This document shows positions 23,216-34,405 of a stretch of 64,000 bases of DNA, in pieces; the stretch's first letter is position 1; each line of letters starts with the position of its first letter. The stretch covers positions 1,589,501-1,653,500 of the forward strand of contig CM022666.1 in NCBI GenBank assembly GCA_012295275.1, given 5' to 3'. Both the position numbers and the translations under genes were made by a program. The stretch is from Chrysomallon squamiferum. Its lineage: Eukaryota > Mollusca > Gastropoda > Neomphalida > Peltospiridae. The notes below the pieces were generated by a model that worked only from the letters and a program-made list of their open reading frames with translations, was not told the origin of the DNA and did no database searches.

Positions 23216-23840
23216 TGGTCAATGACACCGTGCTTTGTGTTTGTGTATCCCTGGAAATGAACTTTAGTCATTTTCCAACTGCAGAATTCAGACCAATAGC
23301 CGTATAATTAAATGTGTAATAATTCACGTTTAAGATGTCTGCTTTTAGACAACTTTACCTTTGTATTTTCATCTGCTTAATACAAATATTTCAAAAAGAA
23401 ACTGAGATAAGAAAATATATACACAAATATGTAACATCGGAAAACTATTTGGATAGTACTAGTTGGAATATGAAACAGACTCAGCTTCCAAAACTCATAT
23501 TAATTTCTAGAGTTTAAGAGTTCAGAATCATAAAATTTGAAATGACAGTCGCATATAAAGATTTAAATATATATATATATTTGTAATAAATAATTTATTA
23601 AGTATATAAAAATTATTAAATAATAAATTGTAATTACTTTGTTCCAACATAATCGTATTTTTAGTCTATCAAACGATCAAACTCAAGTTTTCAATTACTC
23701 TTTGTCAGTACAACACAAACGATAGAAAGAGTGAATGATAAAATGAGAGAGAAAGACAAACACAATTTTCTTAATTTGATAAATAATTCTAGTTAAATCA
23801 TAACCATATATAAAACAAACAAGGATGTGAGATTAATATT
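23216..23840. other. Spacer and A12 distal 3' flank
   Basis: CCCTGGAAATGAACTTTAGT landmark, TTAGACAACTTTACC, then the minus-oriented 3' flank with the 25-nt element near 23697 and TTTATT at 23843-23848. Confidence 0.7.
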
Positions 23841-23911
23841 AATTTATTAATACTAATTGTTTTAAAAGAATACATTTACAACAGTATTTCTTTTCTTCAA
23901 TTTTTTCAATG

Positions 23912-24310
23912 TCAGATTACAACGTTCCGAGACCGTGTTAATATACAAATGGTTTTGTTTTCAGTGTTGTTTATTTTGGTCCAGTAGGAAGACGGAATTC
24001 GGGTACCAAATCGGTGAAGAGCTTCAATGTGGATTATACTTAGTCCCATATCTGAACTGTCCGAATGCAGTTGATGTTTGAATCGTGGCCTCCTGAATTT
24101 TGTCTGATGTAGTAGAACTACATTTACATGACAGCATGCAATTTCTATGTTCTGTGGTTGAACAGATAATGTTCTGTAGTTGAACAGATAATGTTCTGTA
24201 GTTGAACAGATAATGTTCTGTAGTTGAACAGATAATGTTCTGTAGTTGAACAGATAATGTTGTTCATCATCTCTTTTGATCAGAGAGCCTGCTGAGAAGA
24301 AGAATTTCAT
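23912..24310 (-). CDS. A12: ORF-A2, 58 codons plus read-through extension
   Basis: Five 22-bp units (24150-24262) and the tail NIEIA in frame, but the usual TGA is TGC. The frame runs on for 74 codons through 3'-flank sequence to 23912. The frame is therefore kept while the stop is lost. A25 shares the TGC change. Confidence 0.4.
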   Translation of the reverse strand: MKFFFSAGSLIKRDDEQHYLFNYRTLSVQLQNIICSTTEHYLFNYRTLSVQPQNIEIACCHVNVVLLHQTKFRRPRFKHQLHSDSSDMGLSIIHIEALHRFGTRIPSSYWTKINNTENKTICILTRSRNVVI

Positions 24311-24495
24311 TTTCTGTGTGAGTCTTCCTCCTGAATCCGAGATACTGGGAATATTTCCCTGTCAGCGACAGAGTGTTCCAAAAGATACAATCCTCTGCCG
24401 CTTTGAGGCATGTCCACGTCCATAGTGAAGACGTCGTCATTGTCTTGTGTGTTGTACAGACAAAGAGTCACTGCTGATGGAAACACGATAGACAT
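24307..24495 (-). CDS. A12: ORF-A1, intact
   Basis: Standard DVDMPQSGRGLYLLEH form, close to a family consensus. First ATG after the initiator; complete promoter; TTTATT at 23843-23848 downstream. This is one of the best candidates for an active copy. Confidence 0.5.
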   Translation of the reverse strand: MSIVFPSAVTLCLYNTQDNDDVFTMDVDMPQSGRGLYLLEHSVADREIFPVSRIQEEDSHRK

Positions 24496-24594
24496 TATTA
24501 CAGTATGAGCTGATATCTTCAAGTGCAAAGATTTTCGTGAACAAGCAAAGTGTTGTGAAAGCAAAATGTTTGTTACAGCAAGTGGAAGAGCTCT

Positions 24595-24765
24595 GCAAGG
24601 AATGAAGTCTCTCAGTGTCTGTGGTCTGTATTTATAGACATTTTACTGACACCTGGTCATCGTGATGGGAAAACGTGAGTTAGATTCGTTTGAAAGACTG
24701 AACCAGACACCTGTCTGGGTCACGTTGCAAGAAAACAACGAAAAAGATTTCGTCTTCCCCTTCTT
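24595..24765 (-). promoter_or_regulatory. A12 promoter
   Basis: TATAAATA complement at 24629-24636 with initiator and GTCACGTTGCAAG near 24720. Confidence 0.75.
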
Positions 24766-24819
24766 CTTGTCTAGCTCTACTTCTTCTTCTTCTTCTTCTT
24801 TTTTTTTTTTCTTCTTCTT

Positions 24820-24852
<33 letters not shown>

Positions 24853-25001
24853 GCTGTTGTTGTTGTTATTATTATTATTACTGCTACTACTACTATTATG
24901 ACTGCTGGTGTTGCTGTTGCTGCTGCTACTAGTATTTGTAGTCTGTAATATCAATACTGTAGTATGTGAGTAATATCAAAAAACCAAAACATTTAAAAAA
25001 A

Positions 25002-25051
<50 letters not shown>

Positions 25052-25060
25052 TAATATTTT
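24766..25060 (-). repeat. A12 triplet tract and (AAT)n
   Basis: TTC, TTG, TTA, CTA and GCT triplets to 24945, then (AAT)n at 25003-25050. The TTG block is unusually pure. Confidence 0.9.
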
Positions 25061-25109
25061 TAAAAAGTCACGTTGGTCAATGACACCGTGCTTTGTGTTT
25101 ATGTATCCC

Positions 25110-25220
25110 TGGTCTGTATTTATAGATATTTTACTGACACCTGGACAGCGTGATGGGAAAACGTGAGATTGATTCACAGAGACAGAAAGCTAGCCGCGCC
25201 ACGTTGCAAGAAAACAAATA
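25110..25220 (-). promoter_or_regulatory. A13: promoter-only copy
   Basis: TATAAATA complement at 25117-25124, broken on the initiator side after GGTCTG where CCCTGGAG-type spacer sequence joins. Box GCCACGTTGCAAG. Its upstream variant (CACAGAGACAGAAAGC) is shared only with A16. Confidence 0.7.
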
Positions 25221-25224
25221 AAAG

Positions 25225-25296
25225 TTCCTCTTCTTGTTTTCTTCTTCTTCTTCTTCTTAATATTATTCTTATTATTCTTATTGATATTACTACTGT

Positions 25297-25351
<55 letters not shown>

Positions 25352-25485
25352 GTTGCAGCTGATACTGCTTTTTCTACTTAATAGTAGAACTTCTATTATA
25401 ACATTATTAGTACTGTTACTTCAGTTACTGGTGCTACTGCTACTATCACTACTGTTCCTACTACTACTACTACTACTGCTTAATT
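25225..25485 (-). repeat. A13 triplet tract with pure (TAC)n
   Basis: TTC, TTA, then about 60 bp of TAC/ACT at 25290-25352, then GCT/ACT triplets. Confidence 0.9.
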
Positions 25486-26084
25486 AATTAATTACCAAGT
25501 CACATTGATCACAACGTGTTTGTGTTTATATATGTCAAGAGATCAATTGGAGTCATTTTCCAACTGCGATATCCGGAGGAATAAGGGCAGTTGACGTCCG
25601 TGATTACGTTTGTGATGTCGTTTCTGGAATTCGGACTACTGTGCCAGTGCGTTCATCCAAATTGATTGTATTCAAAACCTAAAGAGATTTACGTTTTAGT
25701 CTTCGATACTGAAGTCTCATCCAAAGAAAGAATCCACTAAATTTGTAGATACTTTACGTACGTGCATTTAATATTTAAAATAATAACCTTTAAGTTATTT
25801 TGGTATTTTTCAGATGTAGCCAGATGGTGACAGGACTTTGTAATACTGTGACATGTGCCTTCCCGAGTGTTTATCTATGTGCAGAATATGCATTCCAAAA
25901 TACACAGACGTGTGAAACATCCATATTAATAAATCTGAAAATGTATCTGAATAAGGGAATTACTTTAAGTTTCTGAAACACTCTTTTCTTGCATTGAACT
26001 GTGTTACATTTGCTGTTATATTTATATTTTTAATAATTTATAAGACCACATTGATCCCATCTTCTTTTCAGCTATTCCCTCGAA

Positions 26085-26086
26085 AT

Positions 26087-26120
<34 letters not shown>

Positions 26121-26260
26121 CATAAAAACACACAAACACACACAATATCGCTATACATATAGTAGATATATATATGGTGAGGTAAATTACCTCGTAAATA
26201 TTAATGTAGACACACACACACAAACACATATAAATATTTATGAGTTAATATACACTACCA
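26085..26260. repeat. (CA)n arrays
   Basis: CACA runs at 26089-26120 and shorter ones to 26225, separated by TATATATGGTGAGG. Confidence 0.9.
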
Positions 26261-26395
26261 TAAAAATATATATTTTTGATACGAAATACCAGAGTTCCTT
26301 TACACCATTGTGCAGATACATATTTTGTTTATTTTCAAATTTATTTATTTATTTATTTTATTCTGAACAACGCTACAAAACTGTGTTATTGTGAA

Positions 26396-26638
26396 ATGTG
26401 TCGTCATCGTTGTATTGAAAACTGTTGTCGTCATCATTCTGATGAAAACCTTTCTTTGTCCGCCTTCCAGTTTACGAATGCAGATAATGTATTTATGTTT
26501 GTGCTTTTCTTACCTCAGGGTATGTTACACACCAAACATAACTCAATGCTAACTGTCAAGAATAACCCATTTGGTGGAAGCTTGTTTTCTCTCTCGTATC
26601 AAATTTTTATAAGAAAACGTTCGAGTTTTACTTTATAA
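26396..26638 (+). CDS. Family B ORF-B3, 80 codons, candidate
   Basis: Cys/His-rich start (MCRHRCIENCCRHH), then FLPQGMLHTKH and LTVKNNPFGGSLFSLSYQ, sharing the LPQG ... LTVNNNP.GGS.FSL string with the frame at 21317. An upstream in-frame extension to 26276 exists. No zinc-binding family is recognised. A degenerate inverted relative is at about 60230-60600. Confidence 0.35.
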   Translation: MCRHRCIENCCRHHSDENLSLSAFQFTNADNVFMFVLFLPQGMLHTKHNSMLTVKNNPFGGSLFSLSYQIFIRKRSSFTL

Positions 26639-26830
26639 TCATTAACGTTAAAATCATTGAAGGCTTTTGTACGCACACTAATAAAGAAGAAGACACACAA
26701 AATTATAATAATTTCCTAGACCATGTGTTAGTTTCAGCAGTATAAGAAACAACATAATGAAATTTTAAATGTCGATAACATAATATTATCGATTTCTTGA
26801 AATAGTAGTGTTCAATAATTTATTAAGTTT

Positions 26831-27037
26831 ATGAAAATTACTAAAGTGAAGGTTTATACAGTCAGTCATCTTAAATCAGTTTTGATGAGATTCAGTGCAA
26901 TGTCTTGTCATCTTAGTGAAATGGAGGATTTGTGGCTGGGAAAAGAAATATGTGTAGAAATAGGAGATCGAAGGTATTTGACTAATTTTTCTGTCTTAGT
27001 CAAAAAATTTAAATTGTATTGTGTATTTTCTAGCTAA
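26831..27037 (+). CDS. Family B ORF-B1, 68 codons, candidate
   Basis: Starts MKITKVKVYTVSHLKSVLMR and contains SEMEDLWLGKEICVEIGDRR. The inverted copy at 59770-59990 keeps about 38 codons before a frame break, and 21200 keeps about 15. It lies 90 bp ahead of ORF-B2. No family recognised. Confidence 0.3.
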   Translation: MKITKVKVYTVSHLKSVLMRFSAMSCHLSEMEDLWLGKEICVEIGDRRYLTNFSVLVKKFKLYCVFSS

Positions 27038-27126
27038 ATCAAGGACAATGGTGTTGTTGACATGTGATTATTAAAATTGTAATTGTAAAGAATAATGTGT
27101 TAATTAGTGTATTACGGACAAAGAAA

Positions 27127-27273
27127 ATGAAGCTTCCTGAATTTCAACATAATACTTATATGAAGGTATTTTCTGATCTTAGGGAAGGTTGTTGTCTATT
27201 TTATACGACGCTAACTGTTAACAATAAGCCACCTGAAGAAAGTTTTTGTTTTATCTCTTCCAGGTTTACATAA
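27127..27273 (+). CDS. Family B ORF-B2, 48 codons, candidate
   Basis: MKLPEFQHNT at the start as in 21317, then LREGCCLFYTTLTVNNKPPEES. The middle has diverged but the frame is open. The inverted relative at 59570-59690 has a stop right after the QHNT codons. Confidence 0.35.
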   Translation: MKLPEFQHNTYMKVFSDLREGCCLFYTTLTVNNKPPEESFCFISSRFT

Positions 27274-27299
27274 AAATATGAATCCCTTTTATTTAACAA

Positions 27300-27985
27300 T
27301 CATTAATATTTCTAAAAAAATTTGTTTTTACACGCTCGTTCATTGCGAAGTACAAACAAGTAAACTACGTCCTAAACCTATATTAGTATCGGGAATTTAA
27401 CAGTTCAGAATAATACAATTTTAAATGTCAGTCGCATATAAAGATTTTTCAAACATATTTGTATTAAGTAATTTATTAAGTATATTAAAATCATTAAATT
27501 ATAAATTGTAATTACTATGTTCCAACATAATCGTATTTTTAGTCTATCAAACGATCAAACTCAAGTTTTCAGTTACTCTTTGTCAGTAAAACACACAAGA
27601 TAGAAAGAGAGAATGATAACATGAGAGGGAAAGGCAAACACAATATTCTTAAGTTGATAAATAATTTTAGTTAAAGCATAATCATATATAAAAACAAACA
27701 AGTATATGAGATTAAAATTAATTTATTAATAGTAAGTGTTTTAAAAGAATACATTTACAACAGTATTTCTTTTCTTCACGTTTTTCAATGTGAGTTTTCA
27801 ACGTTCCGTGTCCGTGTTAATATACAAATGGTTTTGGTCTCAGTATTGTTTCTTTCGGTCTACATGGTTCGAAATTGGTGGAGATCTTCAATGTGGAGTT
27901 CACTCAGTCCCATGTCTGAAGTGTCCGAAATCAGTTCATGTACATTACGTTTTGTTCCATGTAGTAGAATCAAATTTACGAGATC
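27300..27985 (-). other. A14 3' flank
   Basis: Minus-oriented family A flank: 25-nt element (one mismatch) near 27580, TTTATT at 27722-27727, CATTTGTATATTAACACGG complement near 27817. Confidence 0.75.
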
Positions 27986-27994
27986 ATGCAATAT

Positions 27995-28138
27995 CTATGT
28001 TCTGTAGATGAACAGATAATGTTCTGTAGTTGAACGCATAATATTCTGTAGTTGAACCGAGAATGTTCTGTATTTGAACGGATAATGTTGTTCATCATCT
28101 CTTTTGATCAGAGAGCCTGCTGAGAAGAAGAATTTCAT
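27995..28138 (-). CDS. A14: ORF-A2, frame lost, 47 codons
   Basis: Four 22-bp units instead of the five of its close relatives A03/A05/A16. The missing 22 nt shift the frame and a TAG at 27995-27997 ends it at FIYRT, without the conserved tail. It is the only copy with complete ORF-A1 and promoter and four or more units that has lost the ORF-A2 frame. Confidence 0.4.
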   Translation of the reverse strand: MKFFFSAGSLIKRDDEQHYPFKYRTFSVQLQNIMRSTTEHYLFIYRT

Positions 28139-28323
28139 TTTCTGTGTGAGTCTTCCTCCTGAATCCCCGATACTGGGAATATTTCCCTGTCAGCGACAGA
28201 GTGTTCCAAAAGATACAATCCTCTGCCGCTTTGAGGCATGTCCACGTCCATAGTGAAGACGACGTCGTTGTCTTGTGTGTTGTACAGACAAAGAGTCACT
28301 GCTGATGGAAGCACGATAGACAT
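28135..28323 (-). CDS. A14: ORF-A1, intact
   Basis: Leu at 5 and DNDVVF for DNDDVF (from an extra GAC-type change in the GACGACGTC stretch). The remaining sequence is the standard DVDMPQSGRGLYLLEH form. Complete promoter. Confidence 0.5.
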   Translation of the reverse strand: MSIVLPSAVTLCLYNTQDNDVVFTMDVDMPQSGRGLYLLEHSVADREIFPVSGIQEEDSHRK

Positions 28324-28424
28324 TATTAAAGTATCAGCTGATATATTCAAGTGCAAAGATTTTCGTGAACAAGCAAAGTGTCGTGAAAGCAAAATGTTTG
28401 ATACAGCAAGTGGAAGAGCTCTGC

Positions 28425-28645
28425 AAGGAATGAAGTATCTGAGTGTCTGTGGTCTGTATTTATAGTCATTACACGAACATGTGGACAGCGTGACTGGAAA
28501 ACGTGAGCTAGATTCGTTTGAAAGACTGAACCAGAGAGCTAGGCTGGGTCTTCTTACTATTAGTAGTACTATTACGATCATTGCTAATATTATTACTGCT
28601 ACTAATATTTATATTGTGTTCTTATTATTATACCATTTCTACACC
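28425..28645 (-). promoter_or_regulatory. A14 promoter and short triplet tract
   Basis: TATAAATA complement at 28457-28464, initiator region, GTGACTGGAAAACGTGAG. The GCAACGTGAC box is absent: after GGCTGGGTC the triplets TTACTATTAGTAG begin. Similar to A01. Confidence 0.7.
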
Positions 28646-29209
28646 CTTATAGAGAAAAAGAAAGAGAGAGAAATAAATAAAGAAAGAAAGAAAGAGATAC
28701 TTTTTTCGTTTGAAAACACAATATGTATTTTTGTCTCTATGTATTTTATGTGTACATATGTATTTGTATGGATTAGAATTTGAATGTATTAGACTCTGGA
28801 CGTATTCGGGAACGAACAGGCGTAGAAGGACAAATACAACCTCAGAGATCCGTCTGTGACAAGACACGAACGTGTGGCACCGACTCGCCCTGACTCCGAA
28901 GACGGATGACGTTACCGTTCGGCCATCAAGACAGCTTTAATATGTATGTATGTATCTATGTGTGTATGTATGTATGTATGTATGTATGTATGTATGTATG
29001 TATGTATGTATGTATGCATTTTGCATGTATGTATCTATTTATGTATGTATGTATGTATGTATGTATTTTTGTCTACAACAAGTATATAGTATCAAGTTTC
29101 AAAGTTACTATGAGTAAACGTAATTTCAGACTAATTGAAATCCAGCCTGAAATATCTGTCTGTGAAACTGAGGCTGCAGACAGGAACGGAAAACATCGTC
29201 TGCTCAGAG
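28646..29209. other. (AAAG) purine run, (TATG)n and module M1 left flank
   Basis: Parallels 430-1434: GAAAGAGAG, GGATTAGAATTTG, CGGCCATCAAGACAGC, a short (TATG)n at 28940-29065, then GAGTAAACG. No gene. Confidence 0.8.
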
Positions 29210-29315
29210 CGCTCAACCTGCGTCACAGACCACGCAGCTGACACCAGGTGCCCAGCACACGTTGTCACACGATGCCACATCATAGGTTCGCCACTGCTTC
29301 ACGGAAAACGTGAGG
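29210..29315 (+). repeat. 106-bp inverted-repeat left arm, module M1 copy 2
   Basis: CGCTCAACCTGCGTCAC to AACGTGAGG. Pairs with 30025-30130 with about 95 percent identity by eye. Confidence 0.85.
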
Positions 29316-29446
29316 ACGAAATCGTTTTGGTGATACTGATGTAAGCTAAATTTCAAACAGCTGTCACATGCTTTGCAGACGTGAACACGCAACGGATGAA
29401 GGTAATAATAACTGTAACCGAAAAGGATACTGGAATAGTTTATAAA

Positions 29447-29505
<59 letters not shown>

Positions 29506-29599
29506 TTTTTTCTTTCTTTCTGATTTTCATTTTAAACCCGTATTTACTTCATGTAAAAATAAAGTTTTTAGTTCAACATATATGACGTCATTATTATTA

Positions 29600-29637
<38 letters not shown>

Positions 29638-30024
29638 TGTTTCTAAGATGTTCATATATGACGTAATAAACCAGTCCTTGACCGATCCTTTACCTCAATG
29701 TCCTGAGGTTTACCTTGACCCATCCGGATATTCGATGACGTCAGTTAGAATCATATATGTTGAACTAAATCTTTATTTTGTTATTTAATCCTTTGTGGGG
29801 TTGTTGTTTCTCTAAGTTTTGCCTTCAAAGATTTGTCTAGTGCTAAACTCCACACAGACTACAAGTCATGATTCGCCAAGCATACCGCACTGTTATATCT
29901 CGATTTAACTCTTCTTACTTTTTTTTTTTTTTTTCTTTCGTTTCTCATTAGAATTCATTTCTCATGAGAAAGAAGCAATACATATATAGGTTGTAGCGAC
30001 AGAATCATTTTAAATGTTCAGTTA
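29316..30024. other. Module M1 interior, copy 2
   Basis: (TTA)n at 29448-29505 and 29586-29638; TGACGTCA at 29583-29590 and 29736-29743. No ORF beyond repeat frames. Confidence 0.8.
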
Positions 30025-30130
30025 CCTCACGTTTTCCGTAAAGCAGTGGCGAACCTTTGATGTGGCAATGTGTGACATCGTGTGCTGGGCACCTGGTGTC
30101 AGCCGCGTGGTCTGTGACGCAGGTTGAGCG
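30025..30130 (-). repeat. 106-bp inverted-repeat right arm, module M1 copy 2
   Basis: Reverse complement of 29210-29315, here with ATGTGGCAATGTGTGAC. Confidence 0.85.
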
Positions 30131-30594
30131 AATGGAATTAAATGGTTCAGTGAATGGAATTAAATTTCTATCTTAGATAAAGATACAGATAATTAATTAA
30201 TCATGAAAAGATACTGTTATAAACATTTAATCTGCTTAATAGAATAAAATTACAGTATTTGATTTCGTGATCACGGTTTGCTACCAGCACCAATTCAGAT
30301 AAAAAATATTAAAATCGACAACGGCAAAGTTATTGATAATATTTCCACAAACGAAACGAAATACATGATCTACATTAATTATTAGTTCTCGACGTAAAAA
30401 TGCTAACCCTTTTTTAATGCCTGGAAAATATTGGTGTTTTTTTTTATTTCTTTTCTTTTTTTTTCTTTTTTTATGAAAACATATTTAGTAAACATATTAC
30501 TGGATCACTAAGCTGAAATATTTGCTTTCCTTATGTTGCTTTCTTTCATAATTACACTGTGACGAATGAAAATTATGAACATTTTGTTAGGTAT
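30131..30594. repeat. Segment X, orientation 2
   Basis: Reverse complement of 2228-2700. Joined to a (TATG)n at 30595. Confidence 0.8.
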
Positions 30595-30705
30595 GTATGT
30601 ATGTATGTATGCATGTACGTATCTATGTATGTATGTATGTATGTATGTATGTATGTATGTATGTATGTATGTATGTATGTATGTATGTATGTATGTATGT
30701 ATTTG
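30595..30705. repeat. (TATG)n array
   Basis: About 110 bp of TATG; marks the start of the next M1 module. Confidence 0.95.
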
Positions 30706-30842
30706 TGTCTATACGAGTACATAGTATTGTCTTAAAGTTACTATGAGTAAACGTAATTTCAGACTAATTGAAATCCAGCCTGAAATATCTGTCTGTGAAA
30801 CTGAGGCTGCAGACAGGAACGGAAAACATCGTCTGCTGACAG

Positions 30843-31197
30843 CGCTGAAACTGAGTCACTGACCACGCAGCTGACACCAGGTGCCCAGCACACGTTGTCA
30901 CACGATGCCACATCATAGGTTCGCCACTGCTTCACGGAAAACGTGAGGACGAAATCGTGGTGATACTGATGTAAGCTAAATTTCAAACAGCTGACACATG
31001 CTTTGCAGACGTGAACACGCAACGGATGAAGGTAATAATAACTGTAACCGAAAAGGATACTGGAATAGTTTATAAATATTTATTACTATTATTATTATTA
31101 TTTCTTTCTTTCTTTCTTATTTTCATTTTAAACCCGTAATATAATTTACTTCATGTAAAAATAAAGTTTTTAGTTCAACATATATGTTATTTTTATA

Positions 31198-31251
<54 letters not shown>

Positions 31252-31742
31252 TGTTTCACAGATGTTCATATATGACGTAATAAACCAGTGCTTGACCGAT
31301 CCTTTACCTCCATGTCCTGAGGTTTACCTTGACCCATCCGGATATTCGATGACGTCAGTTAGAGTCATATATGTTGAACTAAATCTTTATTTTGTTATTT
31401 AATCCGTTGTAAGGTTGTGGTTTCTCTAAGTTTTGCCTTCAATGATTTGTCTAGTGCTAAACTCCACACAGTCTACAACTCGTGATTCGCCAAGCATACC
31501 GCACTGTTATATCTCGATTTAACTCTTCTTACTTTTTTTTTTTTTTCTTTCGTTTCTCATTAGAATTCATTTCTCATGAGAGAGAAGCAATACATATATA
31601 GGTTGTAGCGACAGAATCATTTTAAATGTTCAGTTACCTCACGTTTTCCGTAGAGCAGTGGCGAACCTTTGATGTGGCAATGTGTGACATCGTGTGCTGG
31701 GCACCTGGTGTCAGCCGCGTGGTCTGTGACGCAGGTTGAGCG
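30843..31742. repeat. Module M1 copy 3 with both 106-bp arms
   Basis: Arms at 30843-30948 and 31637-31742. The interior has (TTA)n at 31197-31250 and one TGACGTCA at 31350-31357; the first palindrome seen in copies 1 and 2 is replaced by TATATGTTATT. A minus-strand frame of 87 codons covers the left arm but is not conserved as a protein. Confidence 0.85.
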
Positions 31743-32036
31743 AATGGAATTAAATGGTTCAGTGAATGGAATTAAATTTCTATCTTAGATAAAGATACAG
31801 ATAATTAATTAATCATGAAAAGATACTGTTATAAACATTTAATCTGCTTAATAGAATAAAATTACAGTATTTGAATTCGTGATCACGGTTTGCTACCAGC
31901 ACCAATTCAGATAAAAAATATTAAAATCGACAACGGCAAAGTTATTGATAATATTTCCACAAACGAAACGAAATACATGATCTACATTAATTATTAGTTT
32001 TCGACGTAAAAATGCTTACCCTTTTTTAATGCGATA
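31743..32036. repeat. Segment X, partial, orientation 2
   Basis: Matches 30131-30420 and ends at CCCTTTTTTAATG, where A15 begins. Confidence 0.8.
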
Positions 32037-32250
32037 GACATTATTACAGTATGAGCTGATATCTTCAAGTGCAAAGATTTGTTACAGCAAGTGGAAGAGC
32101 TCTGCAAGGAATGAAGTCTCTCAGTGTCTGTGGTCTGTATTTATAGACATTTTACTGAAATCCGGACAGCGTGATGGGAAAACGTGAGTTAGATTCGTTT
32201 GAAAGACTGAACGAGACACCTGTCTGGGTCACGTTGCAAGAAAACAACGA
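32037..32250 (-). promoter_or_regulatory. A15: promoter and shortened leader, no ORF
   Basis: TATAAATA complement at 32138-32145. The leader has an internal deletion of about 34 nt (AAGATT joined to TGTTAC), and only ATG plus two codons (32035-32041) remain of ORF-A1 before segment X. Confidence 0.75.
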
Positions 32251-32264
32251 AAAAGATTTCGTCT

Positions 32265-32319
32265 TCCCCTTCTTCTTCTTCTTATTATTATTATTACTAT
32301 TATTATTATTATAATTATA

Positions 32320-32370
<51 letters not shown>

Positions 32371-32398
32371 ATTATAAGAATAATAATAATAAAAAAAG
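32265..32398 (-). repeat. A15 triplet tract, (TTA)n-rich
   Basis: TTC block then TTA with ATAATTATAATT interruptions, like A04. Confidence 0.9.
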
Positions 32399-34400
32399 TC
32401 AAGTTGATCAGTCACAAGGTGCTTTGCGTTTATGTATCCCTGGAGATGAACTTTAGTCATTTTCCACCTGCGGAATCCAGACCAATTGCGGAATAATTAT
32501 ATATGTAATATTTTACGTCATGACGGTACAGGTTACCGTGGAAACGTGTCGAAAACGTTATTACTTTAGCACGTGTATTTACACGGGCTGGTCATTTAGC
32601 TATGGCGCAGACGTATCATTGATGACTGTACAATACAGGTGACAATACAGGTGACAATACAGGTGACAATACAGGTGACCTTGGAAACGTTACACTACCT
32701 TGATTTACTCTTTGTTACTGTAGTCTAATAAAAAAAAAAAATAATAATAATAATACAATCCACTAAATTCCTAAATATGTTATGTTTACTATTTAAATTA
32801 AAGTGATTTATTTTACAACTGTCTGGACGTTTTTTTTCCCCCATGAACGTATTATATAATACAAGCATTCTGATCAAAGCTTAAGAATCAGATATGTGTT
32901 AGTTTCCTCAGAGATTCACACTGAGTTTTTTAGACAATTTTATCATTTCAAATAGGTCACAGCTGTTTAGTATTTTATAATCCGGTTTTTCTATTCACAC
33001 CATCATTTAAACATATTAATGAAATACTCTGACTTTACAACACTTTACATTTAAACCGATGTAGACACATTTAACTAATTGTATGGTTGGTAATGTTACT
33101 GATACTTTTAACGAATAATACAGATGATTCAACCTTAATCAGTCGTTGATATTGATAAACTCATTTATTTATTTATTTATTTATTTTTATTCGTAAATAA
33201 ATACAAACGTTCATACATACAAACACACACACACATGCACACATACACATAAACATACACACAAGCATACCTTGTCAACTGTTGGTCACAGATCTATGCT
33301 TATTTATTCATTACAATATTACTTAAATAATTATCTAATGAAGGCGAAGAAGAAGAAATGATCACAGCTTCACAGCTAAGTAAAACATTTCAAAACATTA
33401 ATTAATTTCTGCGGAGGGGGGGTAATTTAGTTTACTGTTTAGTACAGAATTAAATTTCAGTATTTATTATTATTATTTTTTTTTTTTTATGCTACTTTCT
33501 TCAAATGATGTTTCTGTGATCTGATAACTTTTTTAAAAACAGTGAAGTCTATGTTTTATTTATTTTTTTTTTTTTTTTACTAAAAATAAAATCACGTTAC
33601 AACATTTATATGAAACACTTCAGCAGTCAAAATTTAATATTTTCGATTAATTCTATCGAAAACATTCTTTGAAAAAAAAAAATCATCATTTCTCTCATAT
33701 TATTTTCAGTTATAAACACATGTTTAACATGTCTATTTTTAGACAACTTTATATTCGTATCTTCTTCTGCTTAATAAAAATATTTTAAAAAAATAATAAT
33801 AATAACAACTCAGATAAGAAAATATATACACAAATATGAAACATCGCAAAACTATTTGGGGAGTACTAGTTGGAATGTGAAACAGACTCAGCGCGCTAAA
33901 AGTATATTAGTATCTGGAGTTTAACAGTTCAGAATAATAAAAGTTTAAATTTTAAACGATTTTTCAAAAATATTTGTATTAAGTAATTTATTAAGTATAT
34001 ACAAAATTATTAAATTATATATTGTCATTACTATGTTCCAACATAATCGTATTTTTAGTCTATCAGACGATTATAAATTATAATTCTAGTAAAATCGTAA
34101 ACGTAAATAAAAACAAAGAAGAAGTATATGAGATTAAAATTAATTTATTAATACTAATTGTTTTAAAAGAATACATTTACAACAGTATTTCTTTTCTTCA
34201 CATTTTTCAATGTAAGTTTTCAACGTTCCGTGTCCGTGTTAATATACAAATGGTTTTGGTCTCAGTGTTGTTTCTTTCGGTCTATATGGTTCGAAATTGG
34301 TGGAGATCTTCAATGTGGAGTTCACTCAGTCTCATGTCTGAAGTGTCCGAAATCAGTTCATGTACATTACGTTTTGTTCCATGTAGTAGAATCAAATTTA
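32399..34400. other. Long inter-unit spacer, copy c, and A16 3' flank
   Basis: As 3991-6015. Has a deletion of about 45 nt near 32800 (the GGCCTTTTA...CTCTAAGACG part), four 12-bp units at 32631-32680, and TTTATT at 34144-34149 for A16. Confidence 0.8.
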
Positions 34401-34405
34401 CGAGA

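Larger units (their letters stand above)
25107..26740. repeat. Segmental duplication SD1, copy 1
   Basis: About 1.63 kb nearly identical to 34891-36525: promoter, TAC-rich triplet tract, module G, (CA)n and ORF-B3. The left end is in the promoter of A13/A16 and the right end at CATGTGTTAGTTTCAGCAGT. Confidence 0.9.

Noticed and set aside
29135-29344. 69-codon frame over the 106-bp arm, and 87-codon minus frame at 30759
   Set aside because: Frames differ between module copies and are broken in copy 1 by a small duplication; no protein-level conservation.
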